A stretch of 64,000 nucleotides of DNA from Pseudomonas sp. MPC6 (GTDB lineage Bacteria > Pseudomonadota > Gammaproteobacteria > Pseudomonadales > Pseudomonadaceae), in the NCBI RefSeq assembly GCF_006094435.1, contig NZ_CP034783.1, positions 1,205,001 to 1,269,000 of the forward strand. Direction: 5' to 3'. Below are positions 9,711 through 18,355 of this stretch, piece by piece. Position 1 is the stretch's first letter. Each line of letters begins with the position of its first letter. Made by a program: the position numbers and the translations under genes. Under the pieces are notes generated by a model, which saw nothing but the letters and a program-made list of their open reading frames with translations, was not told the origin of the DNA and made no database searches.

Positions 9711-10442
9711 ATGCGTCTGACCCAGATTTTCGCCGCCGCAGCCATTGCGTTGGTCAGCACCTTTGCCGTCGCCGATGACGCGGCCGACAAAGCGATTCGT
9801 AAAAGCCTGGAAAGCCTCCAGCTTGAAACCCCGATCGAAGCCATCAGCGCCAGCCCGCTGGCCGGTCTGTATGAAGTCAAGCTCAAGGGCAGCCGCGTGC
9901 TCTACGCCAGCGCCGACGGCCAGTACGTGATGCAGGGCTACATGTTCCAGCTCAAGGACGGCAAGCCGGTCAACCTGACCGAGAAGACCGAACGCCTGGG
10001 CGTTTCCAAACTGGTCAACGCGATTCCGGTAGCGGAAACCGTGGTTTACCCGGCGATCGGCGAAACCAAATCGCACATCACCGTGTTCACCGATACCACG
10101 TGCCCGTATTGCCACAAACTGCACGCCGAAGTGCCTGAGCTGAACAAGCGCGGTATTGAAGTGCGCTACGTGGCGTTCCCGCGCCAGGGCCTGGGGTCGC
10201 CGGGTGACGAACAGCTGCAAGCGGTCTGGTGCTCGAAAGACAAGAAGGCCGCCATGGACAAAATGGTCGACGGCAAGGAAATCAAGGCCGCCAAGTGCGA
10301 TAACCCGGTTTCCAAGCAGTTCGCCCTCGGTCAGTCGATCGGCGTGAACGGTACACCGGCCATCGTTTTGGCTGATGGCCAGGTCATTCCGGGCTACCAG
10401 CCAGCACCACAAGTCGCCAAACTGGCGCTGGATGCGAAATAA
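9711..10442 (+). CDS. dsbC: Thiol:disulfide interchange protein DsbC
   Basis: DsbC is a periplasmic disulfide isomerase of 243 residues. A signal peptide ends near 'VSTFAVA-DD', an N-terminal dimerisation domain follows, and the thioredoxin fold carries the active site TTCPYCHKL. A second cysteine pair sits in 'AVWCSKDKK' and 'AAKCDNP'. The cis-proline loop is 'GVNGTPAIVL'. The ATG at 9711 is chosen because AGGAG lies 6 bases upstream and a clean signal peptide begins there. It lies downstream of xerD and upstream of hom. Confidence 0.97.
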   Translation: MRLTQIFAAAAIALVSTFAVADDAADKAIRKSLESLQLETPIEAISASPLAGLYEVKLKGSRVLYASADGQYVMQGYMFQLKDGKPVNLTEKTERLGVSKLVNAIPVAETVVYPAIGETKSHITVFTDTTCPYCHKLHAEVPELNKRGIEVRYVAFPRQGLGSPGDEQLQAVWCSKDKKAAMDKMVDGKEIKAAKCDNPVSKQFALGQSIGVNGTPAIVLADGQVIPGYQPAPQVAKLALDAK

Positions 10443-10511
10443 AGTTCGTATCGTCACGGTCAGCCTTTGACGATCATGGTCGGGCGGTCATCCGCCTGGC
10501 CATTAATAGAG

Positions 10512-10534
10512 AACCGCAACTATGCGGTTGTTTT
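10512..10534 (+). terminator. Hairpin terminator after dsbC
   Basis: AACCGCA-acta-TGCGGTT is followed by GTTTTC. It lies 70 bases after the dsbC stop and is the first of two consecutive hairpins upstream of hom. Confidence 0.6.
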
Positions 10535-10535
10535 C

Positions 10536-10561
10536 ACGGCCGGCCTCGAGTCGGCCGTTTT
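10536..10561 (+). terminator. Second hairpin just upstream of hom
   Basis: ACGGCCG and CGGCCGT flank a 9-base loop and are followed by TTTA. The hom Shine-Dalgarno sequence (GGGGAG) starts only a few bases later. It may be a tandem terminator for dsbC or a leader structure for hom. Confidence 0.45.
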
Positions 10562-10575
10562 ATGGGGAGTTCACA

Positions 10576-11880
10576 GTGAAACCGGTCAAAGTAGGCATCT
10601 GTGGGTTAGGGACCGTCGGTGGCGGTACCTTCAACGTACTTCAGCGCAACGCCGAGGAAATTGCTCGTCGTGCCGGGCGTGGAATCGAAGTGGCACAAAT
10701 TGCCACGCGCACGCCAAAGCCTCAGTTCCAAACGACCGGTATTGCGATTACCAACGATGTGTTCGAAGTGGCCACGAACCCTGAGATCGACATCGTCATA
10801 GAGCTGGTGGGCGGCTACACCGTTGCCCGTGAGCTGGTACTCAAGGCCATCGAGAATGGCAAGCATGTGGTCACCGCGAACAAGGCACTGATTGCCGTTC
10901 ACGGTAACGAAATTTTCGCCAAGGCTCGCGAGAAGGGTGTGATCGTCGCGTTCGAAGCGGCCGTGGCCGGTGGCATTCCGGTGATCAAGGCGATCCGCGA
11001 AGGCCTGTCCGCCAACCGTATCAACTGGGTGGCCGGCATCATCAACGGCACCGGTAACTTCATCCTGACCGAAATGCGCGAAAAGGGCCGGACGTTCGAA
11101 GACGTCCTCGCCGAGGCGCAAGCCCTGGGTTACGCCGAAGCCGATCCGACTTTTGACGTCGAAGGCATCGACGCCGCCCACAAGCTGACGATCCTCGCGT
11201 CCATCGCGTTCGGCATCCCGCTACAGTTCGACAAGGCTTACACCGAAGGCATCACCAAGCTGACCACCGCTGACGTGAACTACGCCGAAGCGCTGGGTTA
11301 TCGCATCAAGCACCTCGGCGTGGCACGCAGCACTGCTGCCGGCATTGAACTGCGCGTGCACCCGACGCTGATCCCGGCCGATCGCCTGCTTGCCAACGTC
11401 AACGGCGTGATGAACGCGGTGATGGTCAACGGTGACGCTGCCGGTTCGACCCTGTTCTACGGTGCTGGCGCCGGCATGGAGCCGACGGCTTCGTCGGTGA
11501 TCGCCGACCTGGTTGACGTGGTTCGCGCCATGACCTCCGACCCGGAAAACCGCGTGCCGCACCTGGCCTTCCAGCCGGATTCGCTGTCGGCCCACCCGAT
11601 CCTGCCGATCGAAGCCTGCGAAAGCTCCTACTACCTGCGCATTCAGGCCAAGGACCATCCGGGCGTATTGGCTCAGGTGGCGAGCATTCTGTCGGAGCGT
11701 GGCATCAACATCGAATCGATCATGCAAAAGGAAGTCGAAGAACACGACGGCCTGGTGCCGATGATTCTGTTGACTCACCGTGTGCGTGAACAGCGCATGA
11801 ACGACGCGATCGCCGCCCTGGAAGCCTTGGCAGGCGTGGTCGGTCCGGTCGTACGGATCCGTGTCGAGCATTTGAACTAA
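10576..11880 (+). CDS. hom: Homoserine dehydrogenase
   Basis: Homoserine dehydrogenase reduces aspartate semialdehyde to homoserine, the branch to threonine and methionine. The 434 residues show an N-terminal Rossmann motif (VGICGLGTVGGGTFN), 'TANKALIA', the catalytic-domain motif 'GIINGTGNFIL' and 'EADPTFDVEGIDAAHKL'. A C-terminal ACT domain ('RIQAKDHPGVLAQVASILSE') is the likely feedback site. The GTG at 10576 is preceded by GGGGAG and gives the usual MKPVKVGICG start. thrC follows 66 bases later, so the pair is probably one unit. Confidence 0.97.
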   Translation: MKPVKVGICGLGTVGGGTFNVLQRNAEEIARRAGRGIEVAQIATRTPKPQFQTTGIAITNDVFEVATNPEIDIVIELVGGYTVARELVLKAIENGKHVVTANKALIAVHGNEIFAKAREKGVIVAFEAAVAGGIPVIKAIREGLSANRINWVAGIINGTGNFILTEMREKGRTFEDVLAEAQALGYAEADPTFDVEGIDAAHKLTILASIAFGIPLQFDKAYTEGITKLTTADVNYAEALGYRIKHLGVARSTAAGIELRVHPTLIPADRLLANVNGVMNAVMVNGDAAGSTLFYGAGAGMEPTASSVIADLVDVVRAMTSDPENRVPHLAFQPDSLSAHPILPIEACESSYYLRIQAKDHPGVLAQVASILSERGINIESIMQKEVEEHDGLVPMILLTHRVREQRMNDAIAALEALAGVVGPVVRIRVEHLN

Positions 11881-11946
11881 GTCGTTTTTGTTCACCGGGC
11901 TCGTGAGCGGGCCCGGGTTAACGAACACAGTCTATTGGAGCCAGTC

Positions 11947-13356
11947 ATGCGTTATATCAGTACCCGCGGCCAGGCACCGGCCCTGAATTTCGAAGACGTC
12001 CTGCTGGCAGGCCTAGCCACTGACGGCGGCTTGTATGTGCCGGAAAACCTGCCTCGTTTCACCCAGGAAGAAATCGCTTCCTGGGCCGGCCTGCCGTATC
12101 ACGAGCTGGCCTTTCGGGTGATGCGCCCGTTCGTGACTGGCAGCATCCCTGACGCCGATTTCAAAAAGATTCTCGAAGAGACATACGGCGTGTTCTCGCA
12201 CAACGCCGTGGCGCCGTTGCGTCAGCTGAACGGCAACGAATGGGTGCTGGAGCTGTTCCACGGCCCGACCCTGGCGTTCAAGGACTTCGCCCTGCAACTG
12301 CTCGGTCGCCTGCTCGACTACGTGCTGGAAAAGCGCGGCGAGCGCGTGGTGATCGTCGGCGCCACCTCCGGTGATACCGGTTCGGCTGCCATCGAAGGCT
12401 GCAAGCACTGCGATAACGTCGACATTTTCATCCTGCACCCGCACAACCGCGTGTCCGAAGTGCAGCGTCGCCAGATGACCACCATTTTCGGCGAAAACAT
12501 CCACAACATCGCCATCGAAGGCAACTTCGATGACTGCCAGGAAATGGTCAAGGCCAGCTTCGCCGACCAGAGCTTCCTCAAGGGCACGCGCCTGGTCGCG
12601 GTGAACTCGATCAACTGGGCGCGGATCATGGCCCAGATCGTTTACTACTTCCATGCAGCCCTGCAGTTGGGCGGCCCGGCCCGCTCGGTATCGTTCTCGG
12701 TGCCGACCGGCAACTTCGGTGACATCTTCGCCGGCTACCTGGCACGCAACATGGGCCTGCCGATCAACCAGTTGATCGTCGCCACCAACCGCAACGACAT
12801 CCTGCACCGCTTCATGAGCGGTAATCAGTACGTCAAGGAAACCCTGCACGCCACGCTGTCGCCGTCCATGGACATCATGGTTTCGTCGAACTTCGAACGC
12901 CTGTTGTTCGACCTGCACGGTCGCAACGGCGCGGCGATTGCCGGCCTGATGGACACCTTCAAGCAAGGTGGCGGTTTCAGCGTCGAACAGGAACGCTGGA
13001 CCGAAGCCCGCAAGCTGTTCGACTCCCTGGCCGTGGATGACGCACAAACCTGCGAAACCATCGCCGAAGTCTACGAGCAGACCGGTGAGCTGCTGGATCC
13101 GCACACGGCCATTGGCGTCAAGGCCGCGCGCGAATGCCGGCGCAGCCTGGATATTCCGATGGTGATCCTGGGCACGGCCCACCCGGTCAAATTCCCGGAC
13201 GCGGTGGAAAAAGCCGGTGTAGGAAAAGCGCTTGAACTGCCTGTGCATCTTGCTGATTTGTTTGAGCGAGATGAGCGCTGCACCGTTCTGCCGAATGACC
13301 TGAAAGCCGTGCAGGCCTTTGTCAGTCAGCATGGCAACCGCGGCAAGCCCCTGTAA
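11947..13356 (+). CDS. thrC: Threonine synthase
   Basis: Threonine synthase is a PLP enzyme that converts O-phosphohomoserine to threonine. The 469 residues place it in the long, fungal/gammaproteobacterial type. The PLP lysine is K112 in 'HGPTLAFKDFALQ', and the phosphate-binding loop is 'GATSGDTGSAAIEG'. The ATG at 11947 begins MRYISTRGQAP, the family start. It lies directly downstream of hom and upstream of an intrinsic terminator, completing the threonine branch. Confidence 0.98.
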   Translation: MRYISTRGQAPALNFEDVLLAGLATDGGLYVPENLPRFTQEEIASWAGLPYHELAFRVMRPFVTGSIPDADFKKILEETYGVFSHNAVAPLRQLNGNEWVLELFHGPTLAFKDFALQLLGRLLDYVLEKRGERVVIVGATSGDTGSAAIEGCKHCDNVDIFILHPHNRVSEVQRRQMTTIFGENIHNIAIEGNFDDCQEMVKASFADQSFLKGTRLVAVNSINWARIMAQIVYYFHAALQLGGPARSVSFSVPTGNFGDIFAGYLARNMGLPINQLIVATNRNDILHRFMSGNQYVKETLHATLSPSMDIMVSSNFERLLFDLHGRNGAAIAGLMDTFKQGGGFSVEQERWTEARKLFDSLAVDDAQTCETIAEVYEQTGELLDPHTAIGVKAARECRRSLDIPMVILGTAHPVKFPDAVEKAGVGKALELPVHLADLFERDERCTVLPNDLKAVQAFVSQHGNRGKPL

Positions 13357-13377
13357 CCGGCATAAGCTGTCACATAT

Positions 13378-13402
13378 AAAGCCCGTCTCCCGACGGGCTT
13401 TC
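13378..13402 (+). terminator. Intrinsic terminator after thrC
   Basis: AAAGCCCGTC-tccc-GACGGGCTTT is followed by a T-rich tract, 21 bases after the stop. Confidence 0.85.
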
Positions 13403-13470
13403 TCGTTTCCGGGTGTCACACTTATCGTGTGTCTACATGAAGAATCGTCCCATCAAGGACAGGCGATTCG

Positions 13471-14841
13471 ATGACCAGGGAAGGGGCAATGCTATTTTTC
13501 AGAGGATTGAAACCAGTCGCGCGCTGGATGTTTTTGCTCAGCGCCATCGGCGTTGCGCATTGGGTGATGGCGATGCATCTGGCGACACCTGATCCCAGGG
13601 GCGCAGTCGCAGGCGCGACGATCGGACTGAGCGCTCAGGAGCGGCAATGGATCGCCGAGCACCCGCGAGTCGTTGTCGCGTCGAAGCACTTCCCGCTGTT
13701 TCTGTTCAAGGACGAGTACGGGCAGTGGAGCGGGCTGTACAACGATGTGCTCAATCGCATCAGCGCCATGACCGGTCTGCAATTTGTGTACGAAGAGACG
13801 TTTTCCACCGAGCAGATGCTGGCGCAACTGGAAAGCGGCGCGGCGAATATGAGTCCGTCGCTGTCGATGAATGACGAGCGCAAGGCGTTTCTGGATTTCA
13901 GCCATGCGTTCGGTGGCGCAGGTTGGGTATTGGTCGGGCGGGTGGGGGAACCCCGGGTAGAATCTCTGCAGCAGCTGTCACAGCAAGTATTGGTGCTGCC
14001 GGCCAGGCATGCGCTCGAATCCATGATTCGCCGTGACTATCCGGCCATCCAATTGCGTTCGGTCAAGACCTACGCCGAGGCCCGGGCGCTGGTCGTCAGT
14101 GGTGAGGCTTATGCCACCATTGAAAATGAAATCGCGGCGCAATTTTACCCGGCGGGACAGCTCGAGGTCGGGCAAGCGGTGGAGGGACTCTGGACCGCCG
14201 ATTATCTGTCGGTAGGCAAAGGCCAGCCGCAGTTGTTGAGTATCCTCAACAAGGCGCTTGCAGCATTTGCGCCTGCGGAGTTACGCGCCATTCGCCTGAA
14301 ATGGACCACTGGAAGTGTTCCGGTACAAGCGCCCACTGCCTGGCAGCGGCTCACGAAGTGGGGCTGGTGGGGTGTGTTGGCGGTCGGCGTATCCGCACTG
14401 TCGATAGGTTGGAGTCATCGGCGCAGGACCCTGCTCCAGCGGCGTCTGGAGGCCGAGACAGACCTTCGTGATCAGTTGGCCTTTCAACGAGCGTTGATGG
14501 ACGCCATGCCCGATCCGATGTTCGTTCGTGATCTGGAAGGACGGTTGGTCATGTGCAACAAAAGTTATGAAGAAAGCCTGTCGACTCGTTTCGACCAGGT
14601 CAAGGGACGGCAATTGATCGAACTCGATACCTTGCCCAGGGAGACTGCCGAACGGCTGCATGCCGAGTTGATGGCACAACTGGCGACTCGCAAGACGAGC
14701 TTCAGCCTGTGTCAGTTGTTATTCAAGAGTGGGCCCAGGGATATTTACCAGTGGACGGTGCCGCTTTACGGTGCAGACGGCAAGTTGCGCGGTCTGTTGG
14801 GTGGATGGAGCGATATCGGCAAGTGTAAAAAGCAGGATTGA
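13471..14841 (+). CDS. Membrane sensor: periplasmic solute-binding (SBP_bac_3) + PAS, no output domain
   Basis: The 456 residues look like the front half of a BvgS-type hybrid kinase. There is an N-terminal hydrophobic signal/anchor ('WMFLLSAIGVAHWVMA') and a periplasmic solute-binding domain (about 50-270, 'LSAQERQWIAEHPRVVVA'). A transmembrane helix ('GWWGVLAVGVSALSIGW') and a PAS domain (about 330-450, 'ALMDAMPDPMFVRDLEGRLV' to 'LRGLLGGWSDIGK') follow. It stops at KCKKQD, just where a HisKA domain would begin in BvgS relatives. A second start at 13489 has a good GGAAGGGG ribosome site. It may be a truncated sensor or a partner for a separate output protein; the sequence does not decide. 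Confidence 0.85.
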   Translation: MTREGAMLFFRGLKPVARWMFLLSAIGVAHWVMAMHLATPDPRGAVAGATIGLSAQERQWIAEHPRVVVASKHFPLFLFKDEYGQWSGLYNDVLNRISAMTGLQFVYEETFSTEQMLAQLESGAANMSPSLSMNDERKAFLDFSHAFGGAGWVLVGRVGEPRVESLQQLSQQVLVLPARHALESMIRRDYPAIQLRSVKTYAEARALVVSGEAYATIENEIAAQFYPAGQLEVGQAVEGLWTADYLSVGKGQPQLLSILNKALAAFAPAELRAIRLKWTTGSVPVQAPTAWQRLTKWGWWGVLAVGVSALSIGWSHRRRTLLQRRLEAETDLRDQLAFQRALMDAMPDPMFVRDLEGRLVMCNKSYEESLSTRFDQVKGRQLIELDTLPRETAERLHAELMAQLATRKTSFSLCQLLFKSGPRDIYQWTVPLYGADGKLRGLLGGWSDIGKCKKQD

Positions 14842-15005
14842 TGCGGCTGATCTGCCGCCGCTGTTTTGTCTTTGTCATCTTCGCCATGCATGCTCCATCG
14901 ACCAGCGACGCCGATGTGTCTGCAATCGGCATCCAGAACTTTCCCCCGAGGCCAGTGGTCATTTACAGTGGACACGCCCCAGGCACTTTGTTTTCGGACT
15001 ATTGA
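14841..15005 (+). CDS. Small ORF coupled to the PAS sensor (54 aa)
   Basis: The ATG overlaps the sensor stop (TGATG), and the frame runs for 54 codons: MRLICRRCFVFVIFAMHA then a polar tail ending TLFSDY. The N-terminus resembles a short signal peptide or hydrophobic anchor. I recognise no family. It could be a real translationally coupled peptide or simply decayed sequence from a former kinase region. The next gene begins within 15 bases of its stop. Confidence 0.3.
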   Translation: MRLICRRCFVFVIFAMHAPSTSDADVSAIGIQNFPPRPVVIYSGHAPGTLFSDY

Positions 15006-15017
15006 GTGGTGATCGAG

Positions 15018-15305
15018 ATGGAAAGTATCAGTCTATTGCTCGGTGAGGCTCTGAGCCCGTATCAGGTGACGTTGACCCCATCGGGACCCCAGGGCAAATG
15101 CCTGGTGACCCTGAAAAATTCGACTGGCGCCATTGCGGTCGAACGGGAATTCAACCAGGCACAGTTGACCGATAAGCGTCTGCTGACGGATGTGGTCGAC
15201 GGATTGCATCGCGATGTGCTGATTGCCGAAGGGCGTCTGGAGCCCTGCGTTATCGCAGCGTTGCGCAATGCTGCTCAGGGCAAGCCCCTGGCCAGCCGAA
15301 AATGA
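15018..15305 (+). CDS. Small conserved protein, DUF3509-like
   Basis: This 95-residue soluble protein (MESISLLLGEALSPYQVTL) has the closing signature 'DGLHRDVLIAEGRLEPCVIAAL', which I associate with the Pseudomonas DUF3509 family; the assignment is from memory. No function is known. A GTG 12 bases upstream (15006) is an alternative start. A bidirectional-looking hairpin lies downstream, before the convergent TIGR02285-like gene. Confidence 0.65.
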   Translation: MESISLLLGEALSPYQVTLTPSGPQGKCLVTLKNSTGAIAVEREFNQAQLTDKRLLTDVVDGLHRDVLIAEGRLEPCVIAALRNAAQGKPLASRK

Positions 15306-15425
15306 AATTATGTTTTGCGGGAACCTTCCTGCTCCAAGGTCGGTCAGAGCATGTAACAGCAGGATCAAGCATTGTGCTCCGGTGCTTGTAGCTTGCTGTT
15401 ACTGGTCTTTATGTAGGCCACGTTT

Positions 15426-15464
15426 AACCCCGAGTCGTCTCCCCACTTCTCGGGGTTTCTTTTT
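15426..15464 (+). terminator. Intrinsic terminator between convergent genes
   Basis: AACCCCGAG and CTCGGGGTT flank a 14-base loop and are followed by TCTTTTT. It serves the DUF3509-like gene and ends 12 bases before the stop of the convergent gene. Confidence 0.75.
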
Positions 15465-15476
15465 GCCCGCGATTTG

Positions 15477-16418
15477 TCATTGCCCGGCCTGCTGGCTGAA
15501 AAATGCCTTGCTGGCTTGCAGGTAGTCGCTGCGACTGTCCGGGTCCAGCCAGGCGGCGTAGGCCTCGCTCAAGCGCTCGTGGGGCAGGTCGCGCAGCAGT
15601 TGGTTGATCTCGGCGATGGCCTGGCGGCCCTGCGGGGTGTCGGTACAGCCGATGTAACCGGAAAGGTATCGGCCGGTGCCGCGGATCGGGTAGAACTGCA
15701 ATTCGTCTTCCGCGAGCCCCTGCTGCCGGGCCTGGTAGCGGATCTCCGAGCGGTACCCCAACAGCAGTCGCAAGCGTCCCAGGCGTTGCATCTGTAACAG
15801 GCTGCCCAACGCGTCGTTGCCGTAGTGGAGCGTCAGCGCATGGGCGGGTGCTTGTTTGAGCAGTGCATCGAGGTACTCGCCGTAGTTGCGCTCGGCAATG
15901 ATTCCCAGCTTTTCGTCGCCGCTGGCGAGCAGGGCCGCCAGGTCCACTTCGCCGTCCTTGATAAAGGGCGTCAGCAGCTCCCGATCAACGCGCCGCACTG
16001 CCAGGCCATTACTGATGGCCCGAAAGACCGGGATGGAAAACGCCATCCAGCTGGCGCGTTCCTGGCTCCAGTTCAGCGCCGCATCGCACGTGAGGGACGG
16101 CTCGCGGAGCATTTGCGAGCCGCGAGCGCGATTGACCCGCATCAGGGTGTGTTGGTATTGCGGCATGCGAGCGATCAGCAACGGCAACAGTTGATCGATG
16201 ACGCCCCGGCCCTTTTCCGGTCCTTCGAAAATCATCAGCGGTGGCAGGTCGCGCAACAGCCAGACCAGGGTTTCCTTGGGCTGCGCCCACGTCGATTGAG
16301 CCTGACTGGCCAGCAGGAGGAAAACCGCGAGTGCGCGCAGCGTTCGTCCGCCGCTCGACAGGCAGTGTTTGATGAGCCGCGCAGGCAGGCGCTGCAGCTT
16401 AGATGGCGCCGTCTTCAC
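15477..16418 (-). CDS. Periplasmic solute-binding-like protein, TIGR02285 family
   Basis: This protein of about 313 residues has a hydrophobic leader ('LRALAVFLLLASQAQSTWAQ') and a mature part beginning 'KETLVWLLRDLPPLMIFEGPEKGRG'. That part looks like a degenerate type-II periplasmic binding fold (TIGR02285 family in my judgement). Role unknown. The start is uncertain. The GTG at 16418 overlaps the end of the CoA-transferase gene by 20 bases, and a TTG at 16451 is also in frame. It is probably co-transcribed with the CoA-transferase upstream. Confidence 0.75.
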   Translation of the reverse strand: MKTAPSKLQRLPARLIKHCLSSGGRTLRALAVFLLLASQAQSTWAQPKETLVWLLRDLPPLMIFEGPEKGRGVIDQLLPLLIARMPQYQHTLMRVNRARGSQMLREPSLTCDAALNWSQERASWMAFSIPVFRAISNGLAVRRVDRELLTPFIKDGEVDLAALLASGDEKLGIIAERNYGEYLDALLKQAPAHALTLHYGNDALGSLLQMQRLGRLRLLLGYRSEIRYQARQQGLAEDELQFYPIRGTGRYLSGYIGCTDTPQGRQAIAEINQLLRDLPHERLSEAYAAWLDPDSRSDYLQASKAFFSQQAGQ

Positions 16419-17598
16419 GCAGCTTTGCGATCTGTTCCCTGTCGTAACCAAGGTCGTTCAGTACCTGCGTATTGTGTTCGCCCAGCTGCGGTCCGACCCA
16501 TTCCGATGTGCCAGGCGTTTCTGAAAGTTTCGGCACGATCCCCGGCATCTTGAAATCCTTGCCGTCAGGCAGCTTGGCCTTGAGAAACATTTCCCTGGCC
16601 AGGTACTGCGGATCGCTGAACATATCTTCGGCACTGAAGATCCGGCTGGCCGGTACATCAGCCTGATTCAACTGCTCGATGATGGCATCCAGTGGCAGCG
16701 AGTTGACCCAGCGATCAATCACCCCGTAAATCTCGTCGCGTCGGCTGTCGCGCCCGTCGTTGCTGGCCAATAGCGGGTCGCTGGCCAGGTCTTCCCGGCC
16801 AATGAGCAGCATGAAGCGTTTGAAAATGGCATCGCCGTTGGCACCGATCTGCACATGTTTGCCGTCGGCGCTGGTGTGGATCGAAGAGGGGGTGATGCCG
16901 GGCATGATGTTACCGGTGCGTTCGCGGATGAAACCGAACACGTCGAACTCCGGGACCATGCTTTCCATCATGGCGAAGATCGCTTCATACAGTGCCACAT
17001 CGACCACTTGGCCCAGGCCACCGTTGACTTCGCGATGACGCAGGGCCATCAGCGCGCCAATCACGCCCCAGAGTGCGGCAATCGAATCGCCGATGGAGAT
17101 GCCGGTGCGCACCGGTGGTCGGTCTTCGAAGCCGGTGATGTAGCGCAGGCCGCCCATGGATTCACCGACGGCGCCAAACCCTGGTTGATCCTTCATCGGT
17201 CCGGTCTGACCGAATCCCGATAGACGCACCATCACCAGTTTCGGGTTCAGTGCGTGCAGGACTTCCCAGCCCAGGCCGAGTTTTTCCAGGACGCCGGGGC
17301 GAAAATTCTCGATCAGAATGTCCGCTTCGCCGAGCAGCTTTTTCAAAATCGCCAGACCGTCCGGATGCTTGAGGTTCAGCGTCAGGGACTTTTTGTTGCG
17401 AGCCTGGACGAACCACCACAGCGAGGTGCCTTCGTACAACTTGCGCCACTTGCGCAAGGGGTCACCACCGTCCGGGGATTCAATCTTGATCACTTCGGCA
17501 CCGAATTCACCGCAGATGCGCGAGGCAAACGGCCCGGCGATCAAGGTGCCCAATTCAATGACTTTCAGACCTGAGAGCGGTTTGGCGGTGAACGGCAT
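16399..17598 (-). CDS. CaiB/BaiF family CoA-transferase
   Basis: This 399-residue class III (CaiB/BaiF) CoA-transferase moves CoA between carboxylic acids through an aspartyl-CoA intermediate. The N-terminal 'LSGLKVIELGTLIAGPFASRI', 'VIKIESPDGGDPLR' and 'NLKHPDGLAILKKLL' motifs are diagnostic. The catalytic aspartate is probably D171 in 'GISIGDSIAALWG'. The substrate pair cannot be read from sequence. No acyl-CoA dehydrogenase lies beside it. It diverges from yaeQ and overlaps the downstream periplasmic protein gene. Confidence 0.92.
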   Translation of the reverse strand: MPFTAKPLSGLKVIELGTLIAGPFASRICGEFGAEVIKIESPDGGDPLRKWRKLYEGTSLWWFVQARNKKSLTLNLKHPDGLAILKKLLGEADILIENFRPGVLEKLGLGWEVLHALNPKLVMVRLSGFGQTGPMKDQPGFGAVGESMGGLRYITGFEDRPPVRTGISIGDSIAALWGVIGALMALRHREVNGGLGQVVDVALYEAIFAMMESMVPEFDVFGFIRERTGNIMPGITPSSIHTSADGKHVQIGANGDAIFKRFMLLIGREDLASDPLLASNDGRDSRRDEIYGVIDRWVNSLPLDAIIEQLNQADVPASRIFSAEDMFSDPQYLAREMFLKAKLPDGKDFKMPGIVPKLSETPGTSEWVGPQLGEHNTQVLNDLGYDREQIAKLREDGAI

Positions 17599-17746
17599 GC
17601 TGGATCCTTTAGGACAAAGGCTTAACGGGTAGAGCGTTTTAGCATAGCCCGGTGTCAGCCGCCCAAGGTTGATTCGCCTTCAATTCGTTGATTGCCTGTC
17701 GCATCGGTTAGACTTGCCGCCTTTCCACGTATCAAGAAGCCCGTTC

Positions 17747-18289
17747 ATGGCCCAGCCGTCCACGACCTACAAGTTTGAACTGAACCTCACCGACCTCGAC
17801 CGCAGCGTCTACGAGAGCGTGAAGCAGACCATCGCCCGTCACCCTTCGGAAACCGAAGAACGCATGACCGTGCGGCTGCTGGCCTACGCCTTCTGGTACA
17901 ACGAGCAGCTGTCGTTTGGTCGCGGTCTGTCAGACGTCGATGAACCAGCCCTGTGGGAAAAGAGCCTGGATGACCGTGTCCTGCACTGGATCGAAGTCGG
18001 CCAGCCGGACGCCGATCGCCTCACCTGGTGCTCGCGCCGCACCGAGCGCACCAGCCTGCTGGCCTACGGCAGCCTGCGCGTCTGGGAAACCAAAGTGATC
18101 CCGGCGATCAAGAATCTGAAAAACGTGCACATCGCCGCGGTACCCCAGGACGTCCTGGAGACCCTGGCCAAAGACATGCCGCGCGTGATCAAGTGGGATG
18201 TGATGATCAGCGAAGGGACGATTTTCGTCACTGACGACCGTGGTCAGCACGAAGTGCAGCTGCAGTGGCTGAGCGGCGAACGCGGCTGA
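17747..18289 (+). CDS. yaeQ: YaeQ family protein
   Basis: This 180-residue protein carries the YaeQ signatures 'YKFELNLTDLDRSVYE', 'TVRLLAYAFWYNEQLSFGRGLSD' and 'DEPALWEKSLDDRVLHWIEVGQPD' (quoted in parts). The fold is related to PD-(D/E)XK nucleases. YaeQ was named for complementing rfaH loss in enterics, but its biochemistry is unsettled. The start at 17747 (MAQPSTTYKFEL) is preceded by AAGAAG. A longer frame from 17669 has an unrelated N-terminus. It is followed by recJ 66 bases downstream. Confidence 0.93.
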   Translation: MAQPSTTYKFELNLTDLDRSVYESVKQTIARHPSETEERMTVRLLAYAFWYNEQLSFGRGLSDVDEPALWEKSLDDRVLHWIEVGQPDADRLTWCSRRTERTSLLAYGSLRVWETKVIPAIKNLKNVHIAAVPQDVLETLAKDMPRVIKWDVMISEGTIFVTDDRGQHEVQLQWLSGERG

Positions 18290-18355
18290 TCGATCTGCGC
18301 GGTACCGCACCCACCGGTTTTGTCCCACCTATCCAAGAGAAGCACCTGTCACCCC

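Noticed and set aside
12013..13419. 468-codon open frame antisense to thrC
   Set aside because: It is a shadow of thrC, and the start and end match no regulatory signals.
15018..15305. DUF3509-like gene as the missing kinase fragment of the upstream sensor
   Set aside because: It has none of the H, N, G or receiver motifs, and its own conserved N- and C-termini look complete.
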